The position numbers were made by a program, and so were the translations under genes. Below are positions 8,054 through 16,718 of a stretch of DNA of 64,000 nt, in pieces. Under the pieces are notes generated by a model, which had not been told where the DNA came from, did not search any database, and saw only the letters and a program-made list of their open reading frames with translations. The stretch is from Thermohalobaculum sp963721105 (lineage in GTDB: Bacteria; Pseudomonadota; Alphaproteobacteria; Rhodobacterales; Rhodobacteraceae), in NCBI GenBank assembly GCA_963721105.1, contig CAVRHY010000011.1, forward strand, positions 1,302,001-1,366,000. The letters run 5' to 3'. Position 1 is the stretch's first letter. Each line of letters starts with the position of its first letter.

Positions 8054-9454
8054 ATGGGCCGTGCCATGCGGACGCTGGCCCTCGTCGCCCTTTCTGTGCT
8101 GCTGGCCGGTCAAGCCGCGGCTCAGCCCAAGGCGCCGACGGCACCCGCGACGCAGGAGGTCGTCCCGCCCGAGCAGTCGGTCGCCGTCGAGCCCGTCGCC
8201 CGCGACGAGGCGATCGACCGGCGCATCACGCGGATCCTCGAGGCGACCGGCTGGTATCGCGGGGTCGGGGTCTCCGTCGACCAGGGCGTGGTCTTCCTGG
8301 ACGGCGTCGCCACGACGGCGGACCAGCGCAGCTGGGCGCGCGACCTCGCGGCACGCACCGAGGATGTCGTCGCCGTCGTCAACCGCATCGAGGTGCGCGA
8401 GGCGGTGAGCTGGTCCTTCGCGCCGGCCTTCGGCGAGATCGAGTCGCTGGCGCGGCGCTTCTTCGTCGCGCTGCCGCTGATCGTGTTGGCGCTGCTGATC
8501 CTGCCGGTGGCGTGGTGGCTGTCGGGCGTCGTCGCCGGCCTCGTGCGCCGCCTGCTCGGCCGGCGCGTCGAGTCCTCCTTCCTGCGCGACGTCATTGCCC
8601 GGGCGGTGGCGATCCCGGTCTTCCTGCTGGGCCTCTACATCGTGCTGCAGGTGGCGGGGCTGACGGGGCTGGCCGTCTCGCTGCTGGGCGGCGCCGGGGT
8701 CATCGGCATCGTCGTCGGCTTCGCCTTCCGCGACATCGCCGAGAACTTCCTGGCCTCTCTGCTTCTGAGCATCCGACGCCCGTTCCGCGCCGACGACTAC
8801 ATCGAGGTCGACGGCCATGAGGGGCTGGTGCAGACGATGAACACGCGCTCGACCATCCTGCTGTCGCCCGAGGGCAACCACATCCAGATCCCGAACGCGA
8901 CGGTCTTCAAGAACACCATCATCAACTACACCGCCGCCCCGTTGCGACGGGTCGTGGCGGATGTCGGCATCGGCTACGACGCCTCGGTCGCCGAGACGCA
9001 GGCCATCATCGTCGAGGTGCTGCGCGGCCACGAGGCGGTGCTGGCCGATCCGCCGCCCATGGTGCTGGTCGAAACTCTCGGCGCGGCCACGGTAAACCTG
9101 CGGGTGTATTTCTGGACGAACGGGCAGGCGTTCTCGATTCTGAAGGTTCGCTCGGCCTGCCTGCGGCTGATCAAGCGCGCGCTGGTCGAGCACGGCATCT
9201 CTATGCCGGACGAGGCGCGCGAGATCATCTTCCCGCACGGCGTGCCACTGATTTATCCGGGCGGGGCGGCGCACGCGCCGGAGGCCGCCGCCGAGACGGC
9301 GGCCCCGGCGCGCGCCGCGACCCGTGCCGAATCCGGAGCCGAGGCGACGCCCGCCGAGGGCGGCCTGGGCAACGAGACGGCCAAGCTGCCGAAGTCGATC
9401 GCCGACGGCACGATTCCCGAGGCTGACGCCGAGAACCTGCTGCGCGATCGGTAG
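8054..9454 (+). CDS. Mechanosensitive ion channel (MscS-like) with periplasmic BON domain
   Basis: 466 residues. A signal peptide (Leu-Val-Ala-Leu-Ser-Val-Leu-Leu-Ala-Gly cleaved after Ala-Gln) precedes a BON domain at about 55-115 (Ile-Thr-Arg-Ile-Leu ... Val-Asn-Arg-Ile-Glu-Val). Three hydrophobic segments follow, then the Gly/Ala-rich pore helix (Leu-Leu-Gly-Gly-Ala-Gly-Val-Ile-Gly) and the MscS beta domain (Pro-Phe-Arg-Ala-Asp-Asp-Tyr-Ile-Glu-Val, then Ile-Pro-Asn-Ala). The last 60 residues are a low-complexity Ala/Glu tail. Role by family: an inner-membrane pore opened by membrane tension during hypo-osmotic shock. Either the ATG at 8054 or that at 8066 could be the start. Confidence 0.9.
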   Translation: MGRAMRTLALVALSVLLAGQAAAQPKAPTAPATQEVVPPEQSVAVEPVARDEAIDRRITRILEATGWYRGVGVSVDQGVVFLDGVATTADQRSWARDLAARTEDVVAVVNRIEVREAVSWSFAPAFGEIESLARRFFVALPLIVLALLILPVAWWLSGVVAGLVRRLLGRRVESSFLRDVIARAVAIPVFLLGLYIVLQVAGLTGLAVSLLGGAGVIGIVVGFAFRDIAENFLASLLLSIRRPFRADDYIEVDGHEGLVQTMNTRSTILLSPEGNHIQIPNATVFKNTIINYTAAPLRRVVADVGIGYDASVAETQAIIVEVLRGHEAVLADPPPMVLVETLGAATVNLRVYFWTNGQAFSILKVRSACLRLIKRALVEHGISMPDEAREIIFPHGVPLIYPGGAAHAPEAAAETAAPARAATRAESGAEATPAEGGLGNETAKLPKSIADGTIPEADAENLLRDR

Positions 9455-9502
9455 GACAGTGTCCTTTCCCACGTCGCCCGCCCCGCGAACGACGGATCCC
9501 GC

Positions 9503-10120
9503 ATGAACCTGCTGCGCCACTGGCCGCTCCTGCTCGCCGCCGGGCTGCTGGCAGCGCTGTGGTCCGGGCCGCTGGTGCGGCTCTCGAGCGTTTCGTTCAC
9601 CGCGCACATGGCGCTGCACCTGGCGCTGGTGCTGATGGCGGCGCCGCTGCTGGCGCTGGGGCTCGCACGCGCCGGCGCGCTCAGCGGGGTCCTGTTCGGG
9701 CCCGGCGTGGCGCTGGGGTTCTCGCTGGTCGAGATGCTCGCGGTATGGTCCTGGCACGCGCCCGCGCTGCACGCGATGGCGGCGCTGCGCCCGGGCGCCT
9801 TCGCGTTGCAGCAGGCGAGTTTTCTGGGCGCCGGCCTGCTGGTCTGGCTGCCGGGGCTGGCTGACCGCACCCGGGTCGGAGCGGCCGCCGGGGCGCTGGC
9901 CTTGGCTGCCAGCTTCACGCACATGACGATGCTGGGCGTGCTGCTGGTGATCGCGCCGGGGCTGATCTACGCGCCCGGGCTTTGCGGTGGGGCGTTCGGC
10001 CTGGACGCGCTGACCGACCAGTGGCTCGGCGGCGCACTGATGGCGGTGGTCGGCGGCCTCGTCTACATGGCCGGCGCGGTCTGGTTCGCCAACGGCTTGC
10101 TGCGCCACGGCTCCGACTGA
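9503..10120 (+). CDS. CtaG/caa3-type cytochrome c oxidase assembly-like membrane protein
   Basis: 205 residues that are almost entirely hydrophobic, with about six membrane segments. Conserved histidines lie within or beside helices (His-Met-Ala-Leu-His near 35, Ser-Trp-His-Ala-Pro near 85, Phe-Thr-His-Met-Thr near 138), the layout of the Caa3_CtaG family linked to copper delivery to haem-copper oxidases. It is short for the family, and no oxidase genes lie next to it (the cbb3 operon is 14 kb away), so an assembly role is inferred. It is convergent with the sensor kinase gene 86 bases on. Confidence 0.75.
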   Translation: MNLLRHWPLLLAAGLLAALWSGPLVRLSSVSFTAHMALHLALVLMAAPLLALGLARAGALSGVLFGPGVALGFSLVEMLAVWSWHAPALHAMAALRPGAFALQQASFLGAGLLVWLPGLADRTRVGAAAGALALAASFTHMTMLGVLLVIAPGLIYAPGLCGGAFGLDALTDQWLGGALMAVVGGLVYMAGAVWFANGLLRHGSD

Positions 10121-10206
10121 CGCCGCCGTTCTGCCCCGCGCGGGGCTGGTCGGTCCGCAGGTGGCAGGGGCAGGGGAGGGCGCGGGGGCAGGGCGCTCCG
10201 GGCGGC

Positions 10207-11757
10207 TCAGTCCAGCGACAGGTCGGCCACGCAGACCAAGCCGGACGGTGCGAACTCCATCATGATCTCGCCGCAAAGGTCGTGGCGGAATACCTGTTGG
10301 ATCAAACGCGTACCGAACCCCTCCCGAACGGGCGGGGCCGTGCTCGGCGCGCCGGTTTCGCGCCACTCCAGCCGCAGGCGCGGCGCGGAGCCGTCCGGGC
10401 CGGTCTCTACACTCCACGCCAGCGCGACGCTGCCGGTCTCGGTGGACAGCGCGCCGTACTTTATGGCGTTCGTGAACAGCTCGTGCAGCGCCATGGTGAG
10501 CGCCAGCGTCTTCTTCGGATCCAGCATCACGTCCGGACCCGAGATCGAGACTTGCGGACCGTCGGCGCGCACCGGCAGCGTCCCACGTGCCAACTCGGCC
10601 AGCGAGGCAGTCTCCCAGTTCGAGCGGGTCAGCAAATCGTGCGCGGTCGCCAGTGCCGTCAGGCGGCCCTCAAAGGTCTGACGCGCCGCGGGCACGGATT
10701 CGGTGTTCCTGAATGTCTGACGCGCGATCCCTTGGACGACAGCCAGCATGTTTTTCACGCGGTGGCTCAGCTCGGCCAGCAGCAGCTCGCGCTGCGCCTC
10801 GGCGCGCGTACGCTCGGTCGTGTCGATGTTGACGCCGATCATGCCCATGAAGGCGCCATCCTCGCCGATGCGCGGGCGGGCGTGCGTGGAGAGCGTGCGG
10901 TACTCGCCGGCGGCGTTGCGATAGCGGCCATCGACGGTAACCGGGGTCTGCGTGGTGGCCGCCTGGACCATCTCGTTCGTGATGCGCTCGACGTCGTCCG
11001 GGTGCATCGACGTGCGCCAGTCGAAGTCGGCGACGTCCTCGTCATCGACCCCCCAGAACTCGCGCAGCATCTTGTTCAGGTGCAGGCAGCTGCCGTCGGG
11101 GTTGCTGACCCAGATCATCACCGGCGCGTGCTCGGACATCGTCCGGAACCGGTCCTCCGTCTCGCGGAGCGCCTGCTCGGCGCGGCGGCGGCCCTCGTCG
11201 GCGCGCGCGCGCTCCAGGCTGAAGCCCAGCTGGCGGGCGATGTGGACGGCGATCTCGCCCTCCGCGTCAGTGAAGGGGTGCGGCTCGGCATGGCAGATCA
11301 TGAACTCACCGATGCACTCGTTCTGGACGACCAGCGGAATGAAGGCGAGGCCGCGGATGCCCTCGCTCACGATCCGCCGCTTGAGCCACTCCGGTTCCTC
11401 GGTCTCGGCGATGTCGCGCACGAAGATCGGGTCGGGCTCGTGATCGTCTGGCTTCCAGTGCGAGTGTCCGTCGACCGCCCGGCGGTAACCCTCGGAAAGG
11501 CCGCGCCAGGCGACGAAGCGCATGACGCCGGCCTCATCGAACAGCATGATCGAGGCACGCTCGCAGCCGAGCGCGTGGGTGATCGCGTCCAACGCCGCGT
11601 CGTAGGTGTCGTCGGCGCCGGAGGCCCGGTACAGTCGCTCGGTGAGCCGGAAGAGGACCGCCAGCTCCTCGGCGCGCCGGGGAGGACGCCCGTCGGAGCG
11701 CGGCGCGGCCTGCCGGGCGCGCGGCATCACGATCGGTTCTCCGGTCTTGCCGTCCAC
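10207..11757 (-). CDS. HWE-family sensor histidine kinase with GAF and PAS domains
   Basis: 516 residues, no membrane segment, so a soluble sensor. Order: GAF domain about 35-185, PAS/PAC about 203-317 (ending Asp-Thr-Thr-Glu-Arg), then an HWE phospho-acceptor block with His332 in Glu-Leu-Ser-His-Arg-Val-Lys-Asn. The ATPase domain follows, with an N-box (Leu-His-Glu-Leu-Phe-Thr-Asn-Ala-Ile-Lys-Tyr) and the Trp-x-Glu signature (Glu-Trp-Arg-Glu) that defines the class. Gly-Phe-Gly-Thr-Arg-Leu is the G-box. The signal is unknown. A single-domain response regulator is divergently placed 164 bases away and is the obvious candidate partner, though HWE kinases often feed general-stress networks. Confidence 0.92.
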   Translation of the reverse strand: MDGKTGEPIVMPRARQAAPRSDGRPPRRAEELAVLFRLTERLYRASGADDTYDAALDAITHALGCERASIMLFDEAGVMRFVAWRGLSEGYRRAVDGHSHWKPDDHEPDPIFVRDIAETEEPEWLKRRIVSEGIRGLAFIPLVVQNECIGEFMICHAEPHPFTDAEGEIAVHIARQLGFSLERARADEGRRRAEQALRETEDRFRTMSEHAPVMIWVSNPDGSCLHLNKMLREFWGVDDEDVADFDWRTSMHPDDVERITNEMVQAATTQTPVTVDGRYRNAAGEYRTLSTHARPRIGEDGAFMGMIGVNIDTTERTRAEAQRELLLAELSHRVKNMLAVVQGIARQTFRNTESVPAARQTFEGRLTALATAHDLLTRSNWETASLAELARGTLPVRADGPQVSISGPDVMLDPKKTLALTMALHELFTNAIKYGALSTETGSVALAWSVETGPDGSAPRLRLEWRETGAPSTAPPVREGFGTRLIQQVFRHDLCGEIMMEFAPSGLVCVADLSLD

Positions 11758-11921
11758 CCGTGCGCCTTCAATAGATTACGCCACCGAGGATCCCCCGATC
11801 GTTGCCAACGTTGCGGGCAGCCGATCGTTCCCGGGACAGGCCGCTTTCGCCTTCCCGACGGAACGGATAGGGTTTCAAGTCACGCTCCATCCGGCGGCTT
11901 TTGCGGGGGGAAGACGGCGAA

Positions 11922-12308
11922 ATGACGACAGAGCTGCGAGGACGGCGCATCCTGGTCGTCGAGGACGAGGGGCTGATCCTGCTCACGATCCAGGACATCC
12001 TGCAGGACCTTGGTTGCGAGCTCGCCGGCACGGCCATGCGGGCTGCCGCGGCGATCGAGCTGATCGGTCGCACGGCGATAGACGCGGCGCTGCTGGACGT
12101 CAACCTGGGCGGCGGCGACAGCAGCTACCCCGTCGCCGACGCGCTGGCGGCGAGCGGCATTCCGTTCGCCTTCCTGACGGGTTATGCGAGTGACGACATG
12201 CCCCCGGCCTATGGCTGCCGGCCCGTGCTATCCAAGCCGATTGACGAGCGTAGGCTCGAGGCCGTGCTGAGGGCGCTGATCGAGCGGGCCCCGTTTCAGA
12301 AAGACTGA
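11922..12308 (+). CDS. Single-domain response regulator (receiver only)
   Basis: 128 residues, a stand-alone CheY-type receiver. It has the acidic pair Glu-Asp-Glu near residues 15-17, phospho-acceptor Asp59 in Leu-Leu-Asp-Val-Asn, the Thr in Phe-Leu-Thr-Gly-Tyr, and the Lys in Leu-Ser-Lys-Pro. There is no output domain, so it acts by protein contact or as a phosphate shuttle. This short class (Val-Val-Glu-Asp-Glu then Asn-Leu-Gly-Gly) regularly accompanies HWE kinases in alphaproteobacteria. It is divergent from such a kinase, which supports a functional pair. The ATG at 11922 was taken because the receiver begins a few residues later. Confidence 0.9.
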   Translation: MTTELRGRRILVVEDEGLILLTIQDILQDLGCELAGTAMRAAAAIELIGRTAIDAALLDVNLGGGDSSYPVADALAASGIPFAFLTGYASDDMPPAYGCRPVLSKPIDERRLEAVLRALIERAPFQKD

Positions 12309-12333
12309 CGCGCGGCGGGCTGACCGGGGCGTG

Positions 12334-13506
12334 TCAGCCCCGGCGCAGCACGAGGCGCCCCCCGACCCAGACGACGCGCACCTCGGGCCAGTCGCCGTGC
12401 GGATCGACCAGGATCACGTCGGCCCGCCTGCCGGGCGCCAGCCGGCCACGGTCGGCCAGCCCTGCGGCCTCGGCCGGGTGCGCCGAGACCAGCGCCCAGG
12501 CGCGGTCGAGCGTCACCCCGTGCCGCCGCGCGAGCACGAAAGGCGCCAGCAGCGGGGCAGGGTAGTAGTAGTCCGAGGCGAGCACCGTGCAGTCGCCTGC
12601 CAACACCGCCTCGGTCGCTCCGATCGCGCCGTTATGGCTGCCGCCGCGCAGCACGTTGGGCGCGCCCAGCACGACGTGCTCTCCATCCGCGCGAGCGTCG
12701 CGCGCGGTTTCCAGATTCATCGGAAACTCGCAGGCGCGGACGCCGAGCGTGCGATAGCGGGCGCGCATGGCGGGCGAGGTCTCGTCATGCGCCAGCAACA
12801 CGGCGCCGGCAGCGCGCGCCTGCCGGGCCATTGACGCAACATCCGCGTCTATCGTGTCACGCCGCGCCCAGAGCGTTTCTGCCAGCCCGCGGTAATCCTC
12901 TGCCGTCATGCCCGACCGCGCGGCGCCCTTGGCGATCCGGCGGGCCGTGAAGCCGCCGTCGATCATCGAGGTCAGGTGGTCGTTGAAGGCCAGGATGGCG
13001 TGCGCCTCGTCATCCAGCCAGCCGATCACGTCCTTCATCGCGTCGGAGGCGAATGTCTCCCATCGGAGGTGCAGCAGCGTCTCGGCGGCCAGCCGCGGGC
13101 GCACCATGCGCAGCGTGGCGACGAAGGCGCGGGCGGCGTCCAGGCTGCGCAGCCCCGGCTCCCAGCTGACCGTCAGGCTGTGATACGCGGTCGTGATCCC
13201 GTTGGCGATCAGCTGCCGGTCGGTGTCGAGCAGCGCCAGGCCGGCATCGAAATCGACGCCCGGCCTCGGCATCAGCTGACGCTCGAAGGCGTCGCCGTGG
13301 ATATCGACGATGCCAGGCAGGACCAGCAGGCCGCGCGCATCGACCTCCTCGGCCCCGGGCGCGTCATCGACGATCACGCCGTCGGCAAGGCACAGCGTCC
13401 GCCTGGCGATGCCCTCCGGCGCCAGCACGTCGCCGCCGACGATCCGCACGGCCCGCCCGGGCGCATCCCGGTCGGACGCGCGGGGGTTCGCTTCAGTCGC
13501 CGACAT
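12334..13506 (-). CDS. phnM: PhnM-like alpha-D-ribose 1-methylphosphonate 5-triphosphate diphosphatase
   Basis: About 390 residues of the amidohydrolase superfamily. PhnM hydrolyses the triphosphate intermediate of the C-P lyase pathway. Visible: the metal-binding segment Leu-Pro-Gly-Ile-Val-Asp-Ile-His-Gly-Asp-Ala-Phe-Glu (the PhnM variant of HxH), a Leu-Ala-His-Asp-Glu-Thr motif, Arg-Gly-Gly-Ser-His-Asn, Ala-Ser-Asp-Tyr-Tyr-Tyr-Pro, and a C-terminal Gly-Arg-Arg-Ala-Asp-Val-Ile-Leu-Val-Asp. The start at 13506 overlaps the tctA 3' end by 14 bases, so it is the last gene of the tctCBA operon. No other phn gene lies in the window, so the physiological substrate here is uncertain. Confidence 0.88.
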   Translation of the reverse strand: MSATEANPRASDRDAPGRAVRIVGGDVLAPEGIARRTLCLADGVIVDDAPGAEEVDARGLLVLPGIVDIHGDAFERQLMPRPGVDFDAGLALLDTDRQLIANGITTAYHSLTVSWEPGLRSLDAARAFVATLRMVRPRLAAETLLHLRWETFASDAMKDVIGWLDDEAHAILAFNDHLTSMIDGGFTARRIAKGAARSGMTAEDYRGLAETLWARRDTIDADVASMARQARAAGAVLLAHDETSPAMRARYRTLGVRACEFPMNLETARDARADGEHVVLGAPNVLRGGSHNGAIGATEAVLAGDCTVLASDYYYPAPLLAPFVLARRHGVTLDRAWALVSAHPAEAAGLADRGRLAPGRRADVILVDPHGDWPEVRVVWVGGRLVLRRG

Positions 13507-15022
13507 AATCTTCGGGATGCCCGGCGGTGGCGAGTTCGGCCCGGCGCTGGCGGACCGCGATCCAGACCGCGAGCAGCAGGAAGGCGGCGCTGGCGACGTA
13601 GAAGCCGATGCTGATCCAGCTGTCCACCAGCACCCACGGATCGCCGCCTGAGATCGACAGCGCGCGGCGCAGGTTTGCCTCCATCTCGCCGCCCAGCAGC
13701 AGGCCCAGCACGACCGGCACGACCGAGATGTCCAGCTTGCGGAGCACGAACCCCAGCACACCGAAGGCGACCATCACGCTCAGGTCGAAGGGCGAGTGGC
13801 TGAGCGAGTAGACGCCGACGAAGGACAGCATCACCACGAAGGGCATCAGCGCCCAGAGCGGGATCGACAGCATCCGCGTGAAGAGGCCGACCAATGGCAG
13901 GTTCAGCGCCAGCAGGAACAGGTTTGCCATGAAGAGCGAGGCAATGAGGCCCCAGACGATCTCGGGCTGATCCTTGAACAGCAGCGGCCCGGGCGTGATG
14001 TTGAGCGAGATCAGCAGCGCCAGCAGCACTGCCGTGGTGCCCGAGCCCGGGACCCCCAGCGCCAGCATCGGCACCAGCGCGCCGCCGGCGGCGGCGTTGT
14101 TGCCGGCCTCGGGCGCGGCGACGCCGCGCGGGTCGCCCTTGCCGAAATCGCCGGTGTCAGAGATGCGCTTTTCGAACGTGTAGGCCAGGAACGAGCCCAG
14201 CGACGCGCCGGCGCCCGGCAGCACGCCCGCGACGAAGCCGATGCCGGACCCGCGCAGCATGGCGCCGAAGGTCGGGCGAATGTCGCTCCAGCGCGCGAAG
14301 GCGCGGTTGACGCCGACGGCTCCCCGGCGCTCGGAGGCGGCCGTTTCCAGGAGGATCAGCACCTCGGAGATGGCGAACAGCCCGACGATGGCGATGATCG
14401 GATGGAAGCCGTCGTAGAGGTGGAAGCTGCCGAAGGTGAAGCGCGGCACGCCGCTCTGCGGGTCGATGCCGACGCAGGCCAGCGTCAGGCCCAGGCCGGC
14501 GGCCAGCAGGCTCTTCGCCGGGTTCGCGCCGGTCACGCCGCCGATCGTGACGAAGGCCAGCAGGAACAGCGCGAAATACTCCGCCGGCCCGAAATGGATG
14601 GCAAAGCGCACCAGCACCGGCGCGAACAGCATCAGGCCGATGGTCGACACCACGGCGCCGGTGAAGGACGCGATGCCCGAGATCGCCAGCGCCTCGGGCG
14701 CCTTGCCCTGTTGCGCCATCGGATAGCCATCCAGGCAGGTCATCATCGCCGGCTCGTCGCCGGGAATGTTCAGCATGATCGAGGAGATCCGCCCGCCATA
14801 CATGCAGCCGTAATAGACGCAGGCCAGCAGGATCAGCGCCGACCCCGGAGGCAGCGCCAGCGAGAAGGCCAGCGGGATCAGGATGGCGACGCCGTTGACG
14901 GGCCCGAGACCCGGCAGGGCGCCGACGATCGTGCCGATGAAGCAGCCGATCAGCGCCAGCCCGATGTTCAGCGGCGTCAGTGCCTCGGCAAAGCCGATCA
15001 GCAGGTAGTTCAGGGTTTCCAC
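13493..15022 (-). CDS. tctA: Tripartite tricarboxylate transporter large membrane subunit (TctA)
   Basis: 509 residues, about 11-12 membrane helices, the large permease of a TTT-family secondary transporter working with TctB and the periplasmic receptor TctC. Family motifs are clear: Gly-Ala-Leu-Pro-Gly-Leu-Gly near the N-terminus, Tyr-Tyr-Gly-Cys-Met-Tyr-Gly-Gly, Ile-Pro-Gly-Asp-Glu-Pro, then Gly-Val-Leu-Pro-Gly-Ala-Gly and Ala-Pro-Glu-Ala-Gly-Asn-Asn-Ala in the second repeat. The GTG at 15022 is chosen because homology begins there and a GGAGG lies 9-10 bases upstream of it. The second gene downstream in the operon is the PhnM-like gene, which overlaps its end. The transported carboxylate is unknown. 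Confidence 0.92.
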   Translation of the reverse strand: METLNYLLIGFAEALTPLNIGLALIGCFIGTIVGALPGLGPVNGVAILIPLAFSLALPPGSALILLACVYYGCMYGGRISSIMLNIPGDEPAMMTCLDGYPMAQQGKAPEALAISGIASFTGAVVSTIGLMLFAPVLVRFAIHFGPAEYFALFLLAFVTIGGVTGANPAKSLLAAGLGLTLACVGIDPQSGVPRFTFGSFHLYDGFHPIIAIVGLFAISEVLILLETAASERRGAVGVNRAFARWSDIRPTFGAMLRGSGIGFVAGVLPGAGASLGSFLAYTFEKRISDTGDFGKGDPRGVAAPEAGNNAAAGGALVPMLALGVPGSGTTAVLLALLISLNITPGPLLFKDQPEIVWGLIASLFMANLFLLALNLPLVGLFTRMLSIPLWALMPFVVMLSFVGVYSLSHSPFDLSVMVAFGVLGFVLRKLDISVVPVVLGLLLGGEMEANLRRALSISGGDPWVLVDSWISIGFYVASAAFLLLAVWIAVRQRRAELATAGHPEDYVGD

Positions 15023-15048
15023 GCGCAATGCCTCCCGTGCCCCTGCGC

Positions 15049-15490
15049 TCAGCCGAAGATCGGGCCGGTCGGCAGTGGCAGCCCGAAGACGTAGTCGAAC
15101 AGGAAGAACAGGCCGAAGCCGATCAGGACCGCGCTGAGCACGGACTGCAGCCAGCTGCCGCCCAAAATGCGCGCAAGCAGCGCCGCCCCCAGGATCGTGG
15201 CCAGCGGAAAGCCGATCGGCTCGATCAGCGCCGGGTAGCCGAACAGGACGACGACCATGCGCGACCTGAGCCAGCACATGCGGCCAGCGGAACCAGACCG
15301 GGTCGGGATCGGGCCGCAGGATCAGCACGATCGACAGCAGCCCGACCGGCACCGCCACGACGCGCGGGAACAGGCTGGGGCCGGCCGGGTCGCCGAAGCC
15401 GACCGTGTAGCTGCCGGCCTGGATGAAATACCAGATCGCGAGGGCCAGGAGGATGGCCCCCGCGATGCGGTCGCTCAGGCGGGCAGTCAT
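15049..15490 (-). pseudogene. tctB: TctB small membrane subunit, frameshifted
   Basis: The small four-helix subunit of the TTT transporter. The N-terminal half (Met-Thr-Ala-Arg-Leu-Ser-Asp-Arg-Ile-Ala-Gly through Asp-Pro-Val-Trp-Phe-Arg) is in one frame, with the first two helices. The C-terminal half, with helices around Val-Val-Val-Leu-Phe-Gly-Tyr and Phe-Phe-Leu-Phe-Asp-Tyr-Val-Phe, is in another frame and stops at 15049. A one-base indel near 15265 joins them into a normal-length TctB of about 146 residues. It lies between tctC (21 bases upstream) and tctA (26 bases downstream). Given intact neighbours, a sequencing error is as likely as real inactivation. Confidence 0.8.
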
Positions 15491-15511
15491 GCCCGCGTCC
15501 CGGCGGGGGCG

Positions 15512-16486
15512 TTACTGGATGACGCCGATCGCCTTCGAGATGCCGCGCACGCGCTCCTCGGACTCGCGGACGAAGTCCTCGAAGTCCTTGCCGCCGCGCC
15601 AGATCGGCGTCAGGCCCGACTCGGTCGCGGCCTTCTTCCACTCGTCGGAGTCGTAGAGCGTCTTCATGATCTCGACCCAGCCCTGATAGGCGTCGTCGGG
15701 GACGTTGCCGCCCATGTAGAAGCCGCGCCAGTTGTAGCCCTCGGCGTTGACGCCCTGCTCCATGGCGGTCGGCACGTCCGGATAGGCGTCCAGCCGCTTG
15801 TCGGACATGACGGCCAGCGCCTTGACGTCGCCCGACTTGATGAAGCCGCCGATCTCGCCGATGTCGACCAGCACGGCGTCCAGCTTGCCGCCCATCAGCT
15901 GCGTGACGGCGTCGCCGCCGCCCTCGAACTGCACCCAGCGGATGCTCTTCAGCTGGTCCTCGGGCACGCCGGCCTCCTGCGCGAGCATCAGGAGGCGCAG
16001 GTGGTCCCAGCCGCCGATCGAGGACGAGCCGCCGACGACGACCGAGGTCGGGTCCGCCTTGACGGCGTCCAGCAGGGACGTCAGCGAGTCGTACTTGGAA
16101 TCCTTGCCCACCATCAGCGTGCCGACATCGGCGCCCAGCATGGCCAGCCAGCGCATCGCGTCGACGCCGGCCGGGTACTTGCCCTGCGCGATCTGGGTGA
16201 TGCCGACGGTCGAGCCGGCGACGATCAGGTTCGGGTCGTCGTTGCGCTTGGAGGCGACGTTGGCATAGGCGACCGCGCCGACGGCGCCCGGCATGTTCGT
16301 GACCTGCACCGCACCAGGCACGAGATCCTTTTCGTCGAGGATCCGTCCGACGGTGCGGCAGGTGAAGTCCCAGCCGCCGCCGGGGTTGGCCGGCGCGATG
16401 CACTCGACGTTCTGCGGCTCGAAGGCCATGACGGGGGTCGCGACGAGCACGACGGCGACCGTCTGCAACAGGCGCTTGAAGATCAT
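15512..16486 (-). CDS. tctC: Tripartite tricarboxylate transporter substrate-binding protein (TctC)
   Basis: 324 residues, the periplasmic receptor of the TTT transporter. The signal peptide (Phe-Lys-Arg-Leu-Leu-Gln-Thr-Val-Ala-Val-Val-Leu-Val-Ala ending Val-Met-Ala) is followed by the Bug/TctC fold: Ile-Ala-Pro-Ala-Asn-Pro-Gly-Gly-Gly-Trp-Asp near residue 30, Asn-Met-Pro-Gly-Ala near 64, and Asp-Val-Pro-Thr near 235. These are the two loops that clamp the ligand carboxylate in this family. The ATG at 16486 has a GGAGAG upstream at a good distance; an earlier in-frame Met lacks such support. First gene of the tctCBA-phnM operon. Confidence 0.93.
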   Translation of the reverse strand: MIFKRLLQTVAVVLVATPVMAFEPQNVECIAPANPGGGWDFTCRTVGRILDEKDLVPGAVQVTNMPGAVGAVAYANVASKRNDDPNLIVAGSTVGITQIAQGKYPAGVDAMRWLAMLGADVGTLMVGKDSKYDSLTSLLDAVKADPTSVVVGGSSSIGGWDHLRLLMLAQEAGVPEDQLKSIRWVQFEGGGDAVTQLMGGKLDAVLVDIGEIGGFIKSGDVKALAVMSDKRLDAYPDVPTAMEQGVNAEGYNWRGFYMGGNVPDDAYQGWVEIMKTLYDSDEWKKAATESGLTPIWRGGKDFEDFVRESEERVRGISKAIGVIQ

Positions 16487-16590
16487 ATTGCTCTCCCGGT
16501 TGTGGTAGTTTGCGCCGGCCACGTCGTTACGGCACGCGATGAACCCGGCGATTGGCGCGCTTATCGCACCGGCTGCGCGAACCGGTCAAG

Positions 16591-16618
16591 CAGACGGCCC
16601 GCGCGCACGGGCCGTCTG
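16591..16618 (-). terminator. GC-rich hairpin downstream of the FecR gene
   Basis: A perfect 11-bp inverted repeat (CAGACGGCCCG / CGGGCCGTCTG) with a 6-base loop. It lies in the 232-base gap between the FecR gene's 3' end and the tctC start. No long T run follows on either strand, so termination is plausible but may be inefficient. Its position fits the end of the minus-strand TPR-FecR unit and insulation of the tct promoter. The rest of this gap shows no gene. Confidence 0.5.
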
Positions 16619-16718
16619 TTCTGTCGGGAATTTCCGCCGGGTGCGAGCCGGGGGAGCGACCGCCGCCTGCGGTCGCGCCCGGGCCGCCATGGCAGTGCGG
16701 TCGCTGCGGCTGGTACGC

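Noticed and set aside
10133..10146. GCCCCGCGCGGGGC palindrome between convergent CtaG-like and kinase genes
   Set aside because: No loop and no T run; in such GC-rich DNA it is likely chance and cannot be supported as a terminator.
7859..10417. 852-codon open frame on the minus strand
   Set aside because: It is antisense to the 2-hydroxy-acid oxidase, MscS channel and CtaG-like genes, which have clear family motifs. Its own translation is Arg/Asp/Gln-rich, as expected of GC-rich shadow frames.
13796..15094. 432-codon plus-strand frame antisense to tctA
   Set aside because: Low-complexity Arg/Gln/His composition and no motif; tctA on the other strand is unambiguous.
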